This document shows, in pieces, positions 1 through 8,360 of a stretch of 64,000 bases of DNA. Source of the stretch: DASZIT01 sp036268775 (lineage in GTDB: Bacteria; Actinomycetota; Acidimicrobiia; Acidimicrobiales; RAAP-2); contig DATATM010000026.1 in the NCBI GenBank assembly GCA_036268775.1, forward strand, positions 176,517-240,516, given 5' to 3'. Within the stretch, counting starts at the first letter, position 1. Every line of letters begins with the position of its first letter. The position numbers and the translations under genes are program-made. The notes under the pieces are model-generated. The model was not told the DNA's origin. It searched no databases and saw only the letters and a list, made by a program, of their open reading frames with translations.

Positions 1-1
1 C

Positions 2-865
2 CTCCGACCCCAGGTCGACCCGCTCACCGGGGCGGTCGAACGCGACGAGTTGGGGATCGGGATGTCGCCGGCCGATTCCGCCGCCCTCGAGTACGCCTTC
101 CGCATCGCCGGCGCCTGGTCCGGCCACCTGGTGGTGGTGACCGCCGCCCCACCGTCGGCCAATCCGGTGCTGCGGGACGCCCTCGCCCTCGGGGCCGCTG
201 TCCTCCGGGTCGCCGTCCCCGACCCGACATCGGAACCGGGGTACGCGGAGGGTCTGGGGGGTGACGAACAGGGGCTGGCCGCCGCCATCGTCGCCGCCTT
301 GGCCCCCTATGGACGGCCGACGCTGGTCCTCTGCGGTGACCGGTCCGCCGACCGCGGGACCGGCGCGCTTCCGGCGTTCCTCGCCCACCAGCTCGGAGCG
401 GCCCAGGCGCTCGGGCTGGTGACAATCGCCATCACCGACCAGCCCGCCTCCCTGGTGGCCGAGCGCCGGCTGGACGGGGGGTGGCGCGAGCGCCTCCGGA
501 TCCCGTGTCCTGCCGTCTGCTCGGTAGAAGCCGTCGGGGTCCGGCTGCGGCGGGCTTCCCTGGCCGCCGCCCTCGCCGCCCAAGGCGCGGAGATCCCCGC
601 GGTCTCCGGGGGGGTGCGTCCCCACCCCGGTCGGATGGAGGTCGGCCCCCTCCGCCCGTTCCGACCCCGTACCCGGGTGGTTCCCCCGCCGGAGGGGGAG
701 GATCCTCGCTTGCGGCTGCTGGCCCTGACCGGCGCGCTGGTGGCCCACGACCCACCCACCGTGGTCGGACCGGTCGAGGCGCCGGCCGCCGCCGACGCCC
801 TCCTCGACTTCCTCCACCGCCACGGCTATCTCGGTGACCAGGCTGCCGACACGGGGGCACCGTGA
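2..865 (+). CDS. Mycofactocin-associated electron transfer flavoprotein beta-like subunit (5' end outside window)
   Basis: The frame is open to the left edge (base 2) and reads VDPLTGAVERDELGIGMSPADSAALEYAF, the classic ETF-beta stretch that normally follows a short N-terminal strand; roughly 20-30 residues are probably missing. A later 'LVLCGDRSADRGTGALPAFLAHQLGAAQ' region is also ETF-beta-like (AMP/FAD-binding fold). It overlaps the downstream mftE-like gene by 4 nt (GTGA), so it belongs to the mycofactocin operon. ETF-like subunits are known neighbours of mycofactocin genes. A role in passing electrons from a mycofactocin-dependent dehydrogenase to the respiratory chain is inference. The alpha subunit should lie just upstream, out of view. 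The TTG at 50 is internal, not the start. Confidence 0.85.
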   Translation, partial: LRPQVDPLTGAVERDELGIGMSPADSAALEYAFRIAGAWSGHLVVVTAAPPSANPVLRDALALGAAVLRVAVPDPTSEPGYAEGLGGDEQGLAAAIVAALAPYGRPTLVLCGDRSADRGTGALPAFLAHQLGAAQALGLVTIAITDQPASLVAERRLDGGWRERLRIPCPAVCSVEAVGVRLRRASLAAALAAQGAEIPAVSGGVRPHPGRMEVGPLRPFRPRTRVVPPPEGEDPRLRLLALTGALVAHDPPTVVGPVEAPAAADALLDFLHRHGYLGDQAADTGAP

Positions 866-1560
866 CCGCCCTGGCCGAGCTGGCCTGGCCGGAAGTCGGG
901 AGGATCACCGAAGGGGAGGCGGTGCTCCTGGTCCCGGTGGGCTCCACCGAGCAACACGGGCCCCACCTGCCGGTCACCACCGACACCGACATCGCCACCG
1001 CCATCGTCACCCATCCGGCCATCGGGCTCCGGCTCCCGCAGGCGGTGGTGGCGCCACCCCTCCCCTACGGATCCAGCGGCGAGCACGACGGGTTTCCCGG
1101 CACCCTCTCCATCGGCCAGGCCGCCACCGAGAAGGTGCTGGTGGAGCTGGGCCGTTCGGCCGGCGCCGTCTTCACCACCGTGGTCGTGGTCTCCACCCAC
1201 GGAGGGAACGCCGTCCCCGTGGAGCGGGCGGTGTCCCTCCTCCGCTCGGAAGGGCGGGACGTGCGGGCATGGAGCCCGCGGTGGCAAGGTGACGCCCATG
1301 CCGGCCACACCGAGACCTCGCTGATGCTGGCCATCGCCCCCCATCGGGTCCGCCTGGAGTCGGCCCAGCCCGGTGACCCCCGGCCACTGACCGAGCTCCT
1401 GCCCGACCTCCGCGCCGGGGGGGTGCGGTCGCTGAGCCCGAACGGGGTCCTCGGTGACCCCACCTCGGCCAGCCGGGAAGTCGGGGACCAGCTCCTGGCC
1501 GAGGCGGTGGACGACCTGATCGGCTTCGTCGAGGCTTCCGGGGACCGGGCACCGCGATGA
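862..1560 (+). CDS. mftE: Mycofactocin biosynthesis peptidase MftE (creatininase family)
   Basis: This 232-residue protein is of the creatininase family. Metal-binding signatures are visible: STEQHGPHLPVTTDTDIA (Glu, His, Asp ligands), STHGGNAVPV, and AHAGHTETSLML near residue 155. In the known pathway MftE trims the modified MftA precursor and releases the C-terminal Val-Tyr-derived product. It starts at GTG 862 inside the stop of the ETF-like gene and its own stop overlaps the next start (ATGA at 1557), so translation is probably coupled. Context with MftF and a mycofactocin-type SDR makes MftE far more likely than a true creatinine amidohydrolase. Confidence 0.9.
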   Translation: MTALAELAWPEVGRITEGEAVLLVPVGSTEQHGPHLPVTTDTDIATAIVTHPAIGLRLPQAVVAPPLPYGSSGEHDGFPGTLSIGQAATEKVLVELGRSAGAVFTTVVVVSTHGGNAVPVERAVSLLRSEGRDVRAWSPRWQGDAHAGHTETSLMLAIAPHRVRLESAQPGDPRPLTELLPDLRAGGVRSLSPNGVLGDPTSASREVGDQLLAEAVDDLIGFVEASGDRAPR

Positions 1561-2342
1561 CCCGGGTCGCGCTGGTGACCGGCGCCGCCCGGGGGATCGG
1601 AGCCGCCACCGTCCTCGCCCTGGCCGCGTCCGACTGGGCGGTGGTGGCGATCGACCGGGCCTCCGACGACCCCCGGCTCCCCTATCCCCTCGGGAACGAG
1701 GAGGAGCTCCGGGCGGTGGTGCTCTCCACCGGGAGCGAGGACGTCCTCGCCCATCTGGCCGACACCACCGACGCCGAGGCGATGGGGGCGGCGGTGGCCC
1801 GGGCGGAGGAACGGTTCGGCGGTCTCGACGCGGTGATCGCGGTGGCCGGGGTGATCGCCGGCGGGGTGCCCCTCTGGGAGATGCCGGAGACCGAGCTCCA
1901 GGCGGTGGTCGACACCGATCTCGGCGGGCCGCTCACCGCCGCCCGAGTCGGGATACCTGCTCTCCTCCGGCGTCCGGCGCCGAGGGAAGGACGGTTCATC
2001 GCCGTCGCCTCCGCCGCCGCCACCCGCGGGCTTCCAGGCCTGGCCGCCTACGGCGCGGCCAAGGCGGGAGTGGCCGGGCTGATCCGAGGCCTGGCGGTGG
2101 ACCTTCGGGGCACCGGGGTGACCGCGGTGGGGGTGAGCCCCGGATCGACGGCCACTCCCCTGCTCGACGAGAGCGCCCGGCTCTACGGACTCCGCGACGC
2201 CCAGTCGTTCGCCGCCCAGGTGCCCATCGAGCGTCTGCTGGCTCCAGAGGAGATCGCCCGGTCCATCCTCTGGTTGGCCGGCCCCGATTCCGGCGGCATC
2301 ACCGGTGCTGTCGTCCCGGTGGACGGTGGACTGGCTCTTTGA
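1557..2342 (+). CDS. Mycofactocin-coupled SDR family oxidoreductase
   Basis: A classical short-chain dehydrogenase of 261 residues. It has a TGAARGIG nucleotide-binding turn near residue 8, an AGV segment after strand beta-4, a catalytic Ser in VASAAA, YGAAK active-site Tyr/Lys, and a C-terminal GITGAVVPVDGG. Between beta-2 and beta-3 there is an insertion reading LPYPLGNEEELR. That insertion is typical of the SDR subfamilies whose NAD is non-exchangeable and which use mycofactocin as external acceptor. It sits between mftE and mftF with 4-nt overlaps on both sides. The substrate, presumably an alcohol, cannot be read from the sequence. Confidence 0.88.
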   Translation: MTRVALVTGAARGIGAATVLALAASDWAVVAIDRASDDPRLPYPLGNEEELRAVVLSTGSEDVLAHLADTTDAEAMGAAVARAEERFGGLDAVIAVAGVIAGGVPLWEMPETELQAVVDTDLGGPLTAARVGIPALLRRPAPREGRFIAVASAAATRGLPGLAAYGAAKAGVAGLIRGLAVDLRGTGVTAVGVSPGSTATPLLDESARLYGLRDAQSFAAQVPIERLLAPEEIARSILWLAGPDSGGITGAVVPVDGGLAL

Positions 2343-3772
2343 GCGCACCGGCTCCCTCGACCCGGTTGCCGCCGGGATTCCATCTGGACCTGGATCGCTC
2401 GGTCCGGACCTTCGGCGGCGGGACCGTCCTGGCCGGCGGGCACCCGGGACGCATCCTCACCCTTTCGGCGGAAGGGCCGAAGGCGGTGGCCGCCCTCGGC
2501 GGAGGCGGACCCCTCACCGAGGCCCAACGCCAGCTCGGCCGACGGCTGGTGGATGCGGGCATGGCCCACCCGGTCCCCCCGACCGGCGTCCCCCTCGATC
2601 TGGCCGAGGTGACGGTGGTGATCCCGGTCCGTGACCGCCCGGAATGGCTGGATGGCTGCCTCGCCTCCGTCGACCCCGGTATCCCGGTGGTGGTGGTCGA
2701 CGACGGCTCGAGGGACCCCGCCCCGGTGGCCGAGATCTGTCGCCGGCACCACGCCCGGTTGGTGGTCCGGCCCGTCAATGGCGGCCCGGCCGCCGCCCGC
2801 AACGACGGACTCGGCCGGGTCGACTCCGAGTTGGTGGCCTTCCTCGACAGCGACTGCGTGGCCGGACCCGGCTGGCTGGCCCCGCTGGTGGCCATGTTCG
2901 ACGACCCCGGGGTCGGGGCGGTCGCCCCCCGGGTCCGGCCCCTCGGCCCCTCCCGGTCGGTCCGGGCCCGCTACGACCGGGATCGTTCCCCTCTCGACAT
3001 GGGGGCGGAGCCGAGCGGGGTGGGACCCGACCGGCGGGTCCGGTACGTCCCGACCGCCGCCTTAGTGGTGCGGCGCCGGGCCCTCACCATGGGTTTCGAT
3101 CCCGGCCTCCGGTTCGGTGAGGACGTGGACCTGGTCTGGTCACTGGTCGACGCCGGCTGGGAGGTGCGGTACCTCCCGTCGGTGGAGGTCGGCCACCATC
3201 CCCCATCATCCTGGAGCGGGCTGCTCCGGCGTCGCTTCCGGTACGGGACGTCGGGGGGTCCCCTCGCCCGACGGCATCCCGGGCGCCTGGCCCCGGTCGA
3301 GCTCCGACCGTGGCCGGCGGTGGGGGCCCTGGCACTGCTGGCTGGACGGCCACGGACATCTACCCTGGTCACGGCCGTGAATGGGCTGAATTTGGCCCGC
3401 CGGGTACGGGCGACCGGCATCCCCCCCGGACTGGCCCTGCAATGGGCCGCCGAGGGGACGGGGTGGACGGTATTCGGGCTGGGCCGGGCGGCCACCGTGG
3501 TGTTCGGCCCCGGGCTGGCCATCGCCGCCCTTCGAGGAGGCAGTCGGATCCGACGGGCGGCGGTGACGCTGGCCCTGGTGCCCCCGTTGGTGGAATGGTG
3601 GCAACGCCGTCCGGCCCTCGACCCGTTCCGCTGGTCACTGGCCTCCATCGCCGATGATTGCGCCTACGGGCTAGGGGTGTGGGCCGGCTCCCTCCGAGCC
3701 CGGACGCTGGGTCCGCTCCTCCCTTCGCTGAAGTGGAGCTCACCTGACCCCGAGGAGTCCAAGGGACCCTGA
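2339..3772 (+). CDS. mftF: Mycofactocin glycosyltransferase MftF
   Basis: A 477-residue GT2-type glycosyltransferase starting at TTG 2339 (TTGA overlap with the SDR). The N-terminal ~85 residues form a small MftF-type domain. The GT-A domain follows: VTVVIPVRDRPEWLDGCL, VVVDDGS (nucleotide-binding Asp), NGGPAAARNDG, and the DSDC metal-binding DxD-like motif near residue 170. The FGEDVDLVWSL segment fits the catalytic ED motif. The C-terminal third is hydrophobic and probably membrane-associated. Known MftF enzymes add a glucose chain to premycofactocin. It is the last gene of the cluster; the next 500 bases hold no convincing gene. Confidence 0.9.
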   Translation: MSAPAPSTRLPPGFHLDLDRSVRTFGGGTVLAGGHPGRILTLSAEGPKAVAALGGGGPLTEAQRQLGRRLVDAGMAHPVPPTGVPLDLAEVTVVIPVRDRPEWLDGCLASVDPGIPVVVVDDGSRDPAPVAEICRRHHARLVVRPVNGGPAAARNDGLGRVDSELVAFLDSDCVAGPGWLAPLVAMFDDPGVGAVAPRVRPLGPSRSVRARYDRDRSPLDMGAEPSGVGPDRRVRYVPTAALVVRRRALTMGFDPGLRFGEDVDLVWSLVDAGWEVRYLPSVEVGHHPPSSWSGLLRRRFRYGTSGGPLARRHPGRLAPVELRPWPAVGALALLAGRPRTSTLVTAVNGLNLARRVRATGIPPGLALQWAAEGTGWTVFGLGRAATVVFGPGLAIAALRGGSRIRRAAVTLALVPPLVEWWQRRPALDPFRWSLASIADDCAYGLGVWAGSLRARTLGPLLPSLKWSSPDPEESKGP

Positions 3773-4287
3773 CTCGGCCGGTCGGCGCCATTTCTGGCCC
3801 CGATTGTCGCTTTCCGGGGCAATCCCAACACGCTGGGTGTCTGGATTGGGCAATTGACCCGGAGGCCGGAATCAGCACATTCCCAGGTCAGAGGGCATGA
3901 CCAGACGGGGAGTCCGCACTATGTATACTTTCGCAAGCGCAATTTGGCTGGGTGGTCCGGAGTACGGAGAACCCCGCTCGAAGTCGGGAGTTTCCGACCC
4001 CGGGTGCAACGGCCAACATCGTCCGAACCACGGACGGGAGCGCGACCACGTGGGGAACGTGTGGCTGTGACGCCGCGCGCCCACGTGAGAAGACGACGAC
4101 GATGATGAACGAGGACTGATCCACGAAGCAAGCTTGGGCGTAGACCAACCGGCCGCACACCCTACGGCGTAAAGCCAGGACGAACGATGCCTTCCCGCTC
4201 CTCGTCCGGGGAACGAATGCAATGGCCGGAGCCCGCCAACACCGAGCAGAGGAAGGCGCCTTCGCGCGCCCTACGAAGGGAGGTGCC
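3773..4287. other. Non-coding stretch: mycofactocin operon end and long leader of the Rpf-like gene
   Basis: No credible gene is visible in this 515-nt interval. The open frames at 3854-4105 and on the minus strand lack ribosome-binding sites and family features. The left part has a weak inverted repeat (GCCCCG at about 3798, CGGGGC at about 3816) that could terminate the mft operon. From about 3980 a run of short hairpins appears: GTCGG/CCGAC at 3983-3998, GTCCG/CGGAC at 4021-4035 and CCACGT/ACGTG at 4046-4061. A TATACT box at 3924-3929 would give a leader of about 350 nt before the Rpf-like start. Long structured leaders before rpf genes of actinobacteria often carry a c-di-AMP (ydaO) riboswitch, but I cannot match its conserved core here. 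Confidence 0.5.
3924..3929 (+). promoter_or_regulatory. Candidate -10 box of the Rpf-like gene
   Basis: TATACT is an unusually AT-rich hexamer in this GC-rich intergenic region and agrees with TATAAT at five of six positions. No good -35 is seen at 16-18 nt; TGACCA at 3898 is 20 nt away. It would initiate transcription near 3936, about 350 nt upstream of the ATG at 4288. Confidence 0.3.
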
Positions 4288-4935
4288 ATGCGGACCCGCA
4301 TTGCACTCGTGGCGGTATTTGCCGTCGCAACCATGATTGCCGTCAGTTCCGCTGTCCTGATCCCGCCTGTCAGCTCACAGGCGGCCTCGACAGCTTCCAA
4401 AAGATCCTCGACGCCCACTTCGTCGATACCGAGTGCGACCCAGTTGGTCGGATTCGATTCGCCGAACCCGTCGGGGAGCCATCCCGCCACCGTCGCCGGC
4501 CTGGGAGCATTGCTCTCCCTGGGTACCGGGAAGGTGGCGGCGGTCAACACTGTGGCTGCCCCTGCGGCCGCCCCGGTGGTAGCCGCCCCGGCACCGGTGC
4601 CAACACCGGCACCGGTGGTACCCGCAACCCCGGCACCGGCCCCCGCGCCAGTGCCGGCCCCCGCCCCCGCGCCGGTGGCCACCGTGTCGGACTCGTCCAG
4701 CACCGCCACCACCGACACCGCCTATGCGGAGTGGAGCCGAGTGGCCTCCTGTGAGGAGGGTGGTTGGATCGGGTACGCCAGCCCCGACTACCCGGATTCA
4801 CTCGGGATCAATGCCGCCAACTGGTACGCCAACGGCGGCGGTTCCGATGTTTCCCCCGCGGCGCAGATTGCCGTGGCCCAGCGGATCGAGGGCACCAGTT
4901 ACGTCCCCGATCAGAACGGGTGCTCTTCCTGGTAG
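4288..4935 (+). CDS. Secreted Rpf-like (transglycosylase-type) protein
   Basis: The ATG at 4288 was chosen because GAAGGGAGGT lies 4-13 nt upstream; the longer frame from 4222 has no such site. The 215-residue product starts with a signal peptide (MRTRIALVAVFAVATMIAVSS). A long low-complexity linker rich in Ala-Pro-Val-Thr follows (about residues 80-140), presumably crossing the cell wall. The C-terminal ~70 residues resemble a resuscitation-promoting factor domain: WSRVASCEEGGW with the putative catalytic Glu after Cys, LGINAANWYANGG, AAQIAVAQRIEG and a final Cys that could pair with the first. Rpf proteins cleave peptidoglycan glycan chains. A hairpin terminator follows at 5004. Confidence 0.8.
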   Translation: MRTRIALVAVFAVATMIAVSSAVLIPPVSSQAASTASKRSSTPTSSIPSATQLVGFDSPNPSGSHPATVAGLGALLSLGTGKVAAVNTVAAPAAAPVVAAPAPVPTPAPVVPATPAPAPAPVPAPAPAPVATVSDSSSTATTDTAYAEWSRVASCEEGGWIGYASPDYPDSLGINAANWYANGGGSDVSPAAQIAVAQRIEGTSYVPDQNGCSSW

Positions 4936-5003
4936 CCAGTTCCGCACAGGTATGACGGGCGGAACCCGGTCCGGCTTCGGCCGGTAACCGGATCACCGTC
5001 GGA

Positions 5004-5038
5004 GATGGCCCGGTCGGCATGCAGCCGGCCGGGCCATC
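5004..5038 (+). terminator. Hairpin terminator after the Rpf-like gene
   Basis: GATGGCCCGGTCGGC and GCCGGCCGGGCCATC form a 15-bp stem with a single G-U-type mismatch and a five-base loop (ATGCA). There is no T-run, as is common in high-GC actinobacteria. Confidence 0.7.
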
Positions 5039-5068
5039 CGACTCATTGCGCAGGTTCGTACCCAAGGC

Positions 5069-5545
5069 ATGCCGGACTCCCCGCCCATCGGATCCCCGCC
5101 GGTCCAGGCTTCCGTCGGCGGCAGGCTCCGATCGCTGGTGGCCAATCCCGGCCTGCCGATCAGCCTTCTCTTCTTCGCCGGCGCGGTGCTGGTGGCTCTC
5201 TCCGCTTTCATCCATCTGCACCTGTGGTCGACCGGCTACCGGCAGATCCACACCATTGGGCCGTTGTTCCTGCTGCAGGCCATCGCCGGCTTTATGGTGG
5301 CCGTCGCCGTCGCCGGCTCTCGCCACTACCTGATAGCCGCGGCCGGGGCTTCGTTCGTGGCAGGAACCATCGCCGGGCTGGTGGTCTCCGTCGAAGTCGG
5401 CCTGTTCGGCTTCCGGGACAGCTTCAGTGCGCCCTACGCCACCAGCTCGCTCGTCGTCGAGGGCCTGGCGGTGGTGATGTTGGCGTCGGCGGCGTTGGCC
5501 GCCCGGCGCCGAAGTCGGCCGGTTCGGCCTTTTGGGCACGACTGA
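5069..5545 (+). CDS. Small four-helix membrane protein, function unknown
   Basis: The 158-residue product has a hydrophilic Pro/Ser-rich N-terminus (about 30 residues) and then four clear membrane segments. These are around residues 32-50 (ending HLHLWSTGYR), 58-78, 86-105 and 125-145, with a basic tail RRRSRPVR. The HLHLW..GYRxIxTIGPLFLLQ segment is recognisable from uncharacterised actinobacterial membrane proteins, but I know no function. It is a single gene between two hairpins. The start ATG at 5069 lacks a strong Shine-Dalgarno (CCAAGGC upstream). Confidence 0.7.
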   Translation: MPDSPPIGSPPVQASVGGRLRSLVANPGLPISLLFFAGAVLVALSAFIHLHLWSTGYRQIHTIGPLFLLQAIAGFMVAVAVAGSRHYLIAAAGASFVAGTIAGLVVSVEVGLFGFRDSFSAPYATSSLVVEGLAVVMLASAALAARRRSRPVRPFGHD

Positions 5546-5590
5546 ACACGAGGCGGCCCGGCTTCTGGTCGAACCGGGGGCCCCAAAACG

Positions 5591-5625
5591 AAAAGGCCGC
5601 CAGGAACCTGGGTTCCAGCGGCTTT
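5591..5625. terminator. Bidirectional hairpin terminator between convergent genes
   Basis: AAAA-GGCCGC..GGAACC..GGTTCC.GCGGC-TTT: a stem of 5 + 6 bp with a one/two-base internal loop, flanked by an A-run on the left and a T-run on the right. It can end the + strand membrane-protein transcript and the - strand cold-shock transcript. Confidence 0.6.
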
Positions 5626-5708
5626 ACAACGCCACCAGTGTGCCGACCCGACGAGTGCCTCCCGGAAACCGGTGAGGGCCGTCGGGTCGACACCCGGTGA
5701 GCGTCAAT

Positions 5709-5912
5709 TCAGATCTTGCGGACCTGGCTTGCTTGCAGGCCCTTTTGGCCCTGCTTCGTCTCGAACTCCACACGTTGGCCTTCTGCGAGGTCGCGGAAGC
5801 CTTCCATCTGGATTTCGGACTGGTGGACGAAGAGATCATCCCCGCCGCCGTCGGGCGTAATGAAACCAAAGCCCTTCTCGGCGTTGAACCACTTGACTGC
5901 ACCTACTGGCAT
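5709..5912 (-). CDS. Cold-shock protein, CspA family
   Basis: A single cold-shock (OB-fold) domain of 67 residues. Both RNA-binding motifs are present: GFGFI (RNP1-like) near residue 14 and LFVHQSEI (RNP2-like VFVH variant) near residue 26. The start is the ATG at 5912, placed 7 nt after AAGGAG. The GTG three codons upstream overlaps that Shine-Dalgarno sequence and is unlikely to be used. Such proteins bind single-stranded RNA/DNA and act as RNA chaperones. The roughly 240-nt upstream region is a likely long untranslated leader, usual for csp genes. Confidence 0.92.
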   Translation of the reverse strand: MPVGAVKWFNAEKGFGFITPDGGGDDLFVHQSEIQMEGFRDLAEGQRVEFETKQGQKGLQASQVRKI

Positions 5913-6152
5913 AACTGTCACTCCTTGAGCTGACTTTCACGCACTTAATCGCGGGGATCCATTTTGAAGCCCAACCTCCGTCAACCCGCGTGAATGGGTC
6001 GACGATGGGCATACCCTAGGCGCATCCTGGGCTGGGGGGGCGAAAATTCTCAATTCGTGCCTCCGGGGTCCCCGGCCGAGCACCATTCGTGCCTGGACCC
6101 GACGACTCTAGGTATCCGCGGACAGAACCGACCGGAGTCGAAAGAGACAAAT

Positions 6153-6836
6153 TCAGGCGTTGCCGGTGGTGCGGACGCCGTCCCAGGCGGTCACCTCGGC
6201 GACCGCCGGCTCCACCTCGTTGTCGGTTCGAAGCGTGGGCTTCCCCACAGGCTCGAAGAGCGACACGATGATCATGGCCGAGAAGGACAGGAAGAACACC
6301 GGCTCCACGAAGGCACCGAGCCGGTCGGTGAGATACACCAGACCGAGGAACGGGTAGCCCACAATCAGGACCTTGAGGATCACCCGGTAGGCCTTGGCTT
6401 CCCGGGTCGTCTCGCCCCGGGTCCGCCGGACGGCCACGATCACCGCCACCGTCAGGAACGCGAATTCGGCAATGCCGGACAGGACGTGGATGTAGTGGTG
6501 GAGCGGAAGCTCCATGTGCCACTCCAGGTTCCGACAGGTGGCGCTCAGTCCTTCGGAGCACACGTAGGGAAACCGGCCGCCGATGGCGCCCGCCGCCCCG
6601 AACGCCACCAGCCACTTCCACTCCCGGCGGGCACCGTTCCGGCCGGAGCTCCCCCGCAGCAACAGCGCGGCCACCAGCAGCAGCCCGGCCAGCAGATCGG
6701 CATGCTGCATCAAGTCGGCATCCCGGAGCCCGGGCACCTCGAGATCTGAGAAGAATTCATCCGGCGATCGCAACAATCCCGGGACGAACGGGACCGCCAC
6801 CCACCAGTTGTAGGCCACCACCCCACCGATCCCCAT
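6153..6836 (-). CDS. DUF998-like integral membrane protein
   Basis: The 227-residue product has about six membrane segments and the conserved DUF998-type stretches AYNWWVAVPFVPGL, GLRDADLMQHADLLAGLLLVAALL, FPYVCSEG and HMELPLHHYIHVLSGIAEF. The reading frame continues upstream to 7235, but that part is a GC-rich shadow of the divergent gene. I placed the start at the ATG at 6836, just before the first membrane helix; a GTG at 6920 is an alternative and no strong ribosome-binding site decides between them. Function is unknown. Confidence 0.7.
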   Translation of the reverse strand: MGIGGVVAYNWWVAVPFVPGLLRSPDEFFSDLEVPGLRDADLMQHADLLAGLLLVAALLLRGSSGRNGARREWKWLVAFGAAGAIGGRFPYVCSEGLSATCRNLEWHMELPLHHYIHVLSGIAEFAFLTVAVIVAVRRTRGETTREAKAYRVILKVLIVGYPFLGLVYLTDRLGAFVEPVFFLSFSAMIIVSLFEPVGKPTLRTDNEVEPAVAEVTAWDGVRTTGNA

Positions 6837-7034
6837 CGCCCGGGCCGTATCCAACCTCGCGGTGGTGATCCCTGACGATCCGATCTGGTGTTGTCCAGAT
6901 GAGAACCCGAGCACGCTCACGTGGCGTGCAACGTCCGCTTCGCGGCGGCCATTCCCACCCCGGGCCGATACCCCTCGGCCCCGGTGCCTGGGCGGCCCCC
7001 GCTGATACTCTGCCGAAAGAGAGGATCCAAACCG

Positions 7035-7709
7035 ATGAACATCGTCAGCCTGGTCCCGTCGGCGACCGAGACCCTCATCAGCTGGGGCCGTGTCCCGGTG
7101 GCCTGCACCCGCTTCTGCGAGCAGCCCGACATCCCCCACGTTGGGGGGACCAAGGACCCGGACATCGACAAGATCGTGGAGCTGGGTCCCGATCTGGTGG
7201 TGGTGGACGAGGAAGAGAACCGCCGTGAGGACCACGACTCACTGGTCGAGCGGGGCGTGCCGGTACACGTGTTGCGCATCCGATCACTAGAGGATGTCAA
7301 CCCCGCCATACAGGAATTGTCCCACCAGGTAAGGGCGCAATGTCAAGCATTCGCCCTTCCCGAGCCCAAAGCCGCCCGCTTGACTGCCTTCGTCCCCATC
7401 TGGCGGCGACCCTGGATGGCGCTCGGGATACCCACCTATGGCGCCTCCCTCCTCGCCCGTCTCGGGGTCAGCTCGATCTTCGGCGAGGACGACGGCCCCT
7501 ATCCGACCCTGGAACTCGAAGAAGCGGCCGGCCGGCATCCGGATGTGGTGCTGGCGCCGAGTGAACCGTATCCGTTCACCAAGCGGCAACTCCCCGAACT
7601 CTCGTCGGTGGCCCCCACCGTCTTTGTCGACGGGAAGGACCTGTTCTGGTGGGGAGCCCGCACCCCGGGGGCGGTCGAGCGGTTGGCCACGGTGCTCGAC
7701 CGGTTGTGA
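7035..7709 (+). CDS. Helical-backbone metal receptor (BtuF/FhuD-like), cytoplasmic type
   Basis: The product starts MNIVSLVPSATETL, the usual opening of periplasmic-binding-fold proteins for cobalamin or iron chelates. It continues with GGTKDPDIDKIVELGPDLVVVDEEEN and ends with LPELSSVAPTVFVDGKDLFWWGARTP. At 224 residues with no signal peptide or lipobox it belongs to the class of ligand-binding-like proteins without an adjacent ABC transporter. No permease or ATPase gene is next to it, so transport of corrinoid or iron is only a guess. The ATG at 7035 was chosen because the longer frame from 6921 has no family similarity before it. Confidence 0.78.
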   Translation: MNIVSLVPSATETLISWGRVPVACTRFCEQPDIPHVGGTKDPDIDKIVELGPDLVVVDEEENRREDHDSLVERGVPVHVLRIRSLEDVNPAIQELSHQVRAQCQAFALPEPKAARLTAFVPIWRRPWMALGIPTYGASLLARLGVSSIFGEDDGPYPTLELEEAAGRHPDVVLAPSEPYPFTKRQLPELSSVAPTVFVDGKDLFWWGARTPGAVERLATVLDRL

Positions 7710-7716
7710 ACCTCGG

Positions 7717-8232
7717 TCAGTCGCGGAAGTCGCCCTGGTCGACCCGCAGGGATCGGATCAACGAGAACAAGCTGTTCGCCTGGTCGTCGGTGAGGCCGGG
7801 CTCGGTGAAGACCTGATCGTTGAGGGCGGCGGTGGCCAGCTCCACCACCCGTCTTCCTTCCGGGAGGATCTTGGCCAGGGTGGTGCGCCGGTCGGTGGGG
7901 TGGGGAAGCCGGGTGATGAGGGATTGGGCTTCCAGCCGATCGACGGCGTTGGTGACACTGGCCGGATGGACCTGCAGGCGAGCTCCGACCCGGGAGAGGG
8001 GCAACGCGCCGGTCCGGCTCAAACTCAGCAGCATCAGCAACTCGTAGCGGGCAAATGTCAGGTCGAAGGGACGGAGGGCCGAGTCGACCCGGGCGAGGTA
8101 GATCTGGTGGGCTCGCATGATCGACGTCACCGCCGCCATGCCCGGCGCCGCGGCGTTCCACCCGTGGGCCTGCCATTGCCGGCGGGCTTCTTCGATGGGA
8201 TCGAAGTCGAGGGATTTCCGATGTCCTGCCAA
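7717..8232 (-). CDS. MarR family transcriptional regulator
   Basis: A 171-residue winged-helix regulator. It has an N-terminal dimerisation helix (MRAHQIYLARVDSALRPFDLTFARYELLMLLS), a recognition region LQVHPASVTNAVDRLEAQSLI and a wing RLPHPTDRRTTLAKILPEG. It ends 7 nt beyond the convergent metal-receptor gene. The divergent gene upstream (8361) is a secreted TAP-like hydrolase followed by an MFS transporter. Regulation of that pair across the 128-nt shared promoter region is plausible but not shown. Confidence 0.9.
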   Translation of the reverse strand: MAGHRKSLDFDPIEEARRQWQAHGWNAAAPGMAAVTSIMRAHQIYLARVDSALRPFDLTFARYELLMLLSLSRTGALPLSRVGARLQVHPASVTNAVDRLEAQSLITRLPHPTDRRTTLAKILPEGRRVVELATAALNDQVFTEPGLTDDQANSLFSLIRSLRVDQGDFRD

Positions 8233-8360
8233 TGTGCTCCAGTGCCGGTTCCGAGCGCTTGGGGGTCGGCGGCCGTGGCGGCGCCAACGCCGCTTGACCC
8301 TACCAGCGGAGTTCTTCCCAGCTCAGGGGGGCAACCGGATTCATCGGCACGGGTAGGGTC

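Noticed and set aside
3854..4222. Open frames in the leader of the Rpf-like gene
   Set aside because: No ribosome-binding site, no hydrophobic or family pattern, Arg/Ser-rich composition typical of GC-rich shadows.
4600..4690. Direct repeats in the Ala-Pro region of the Rpf-like gene
   Set aside because: They are codon-level repeats of a low-complexity linker, not an independent repeat element.
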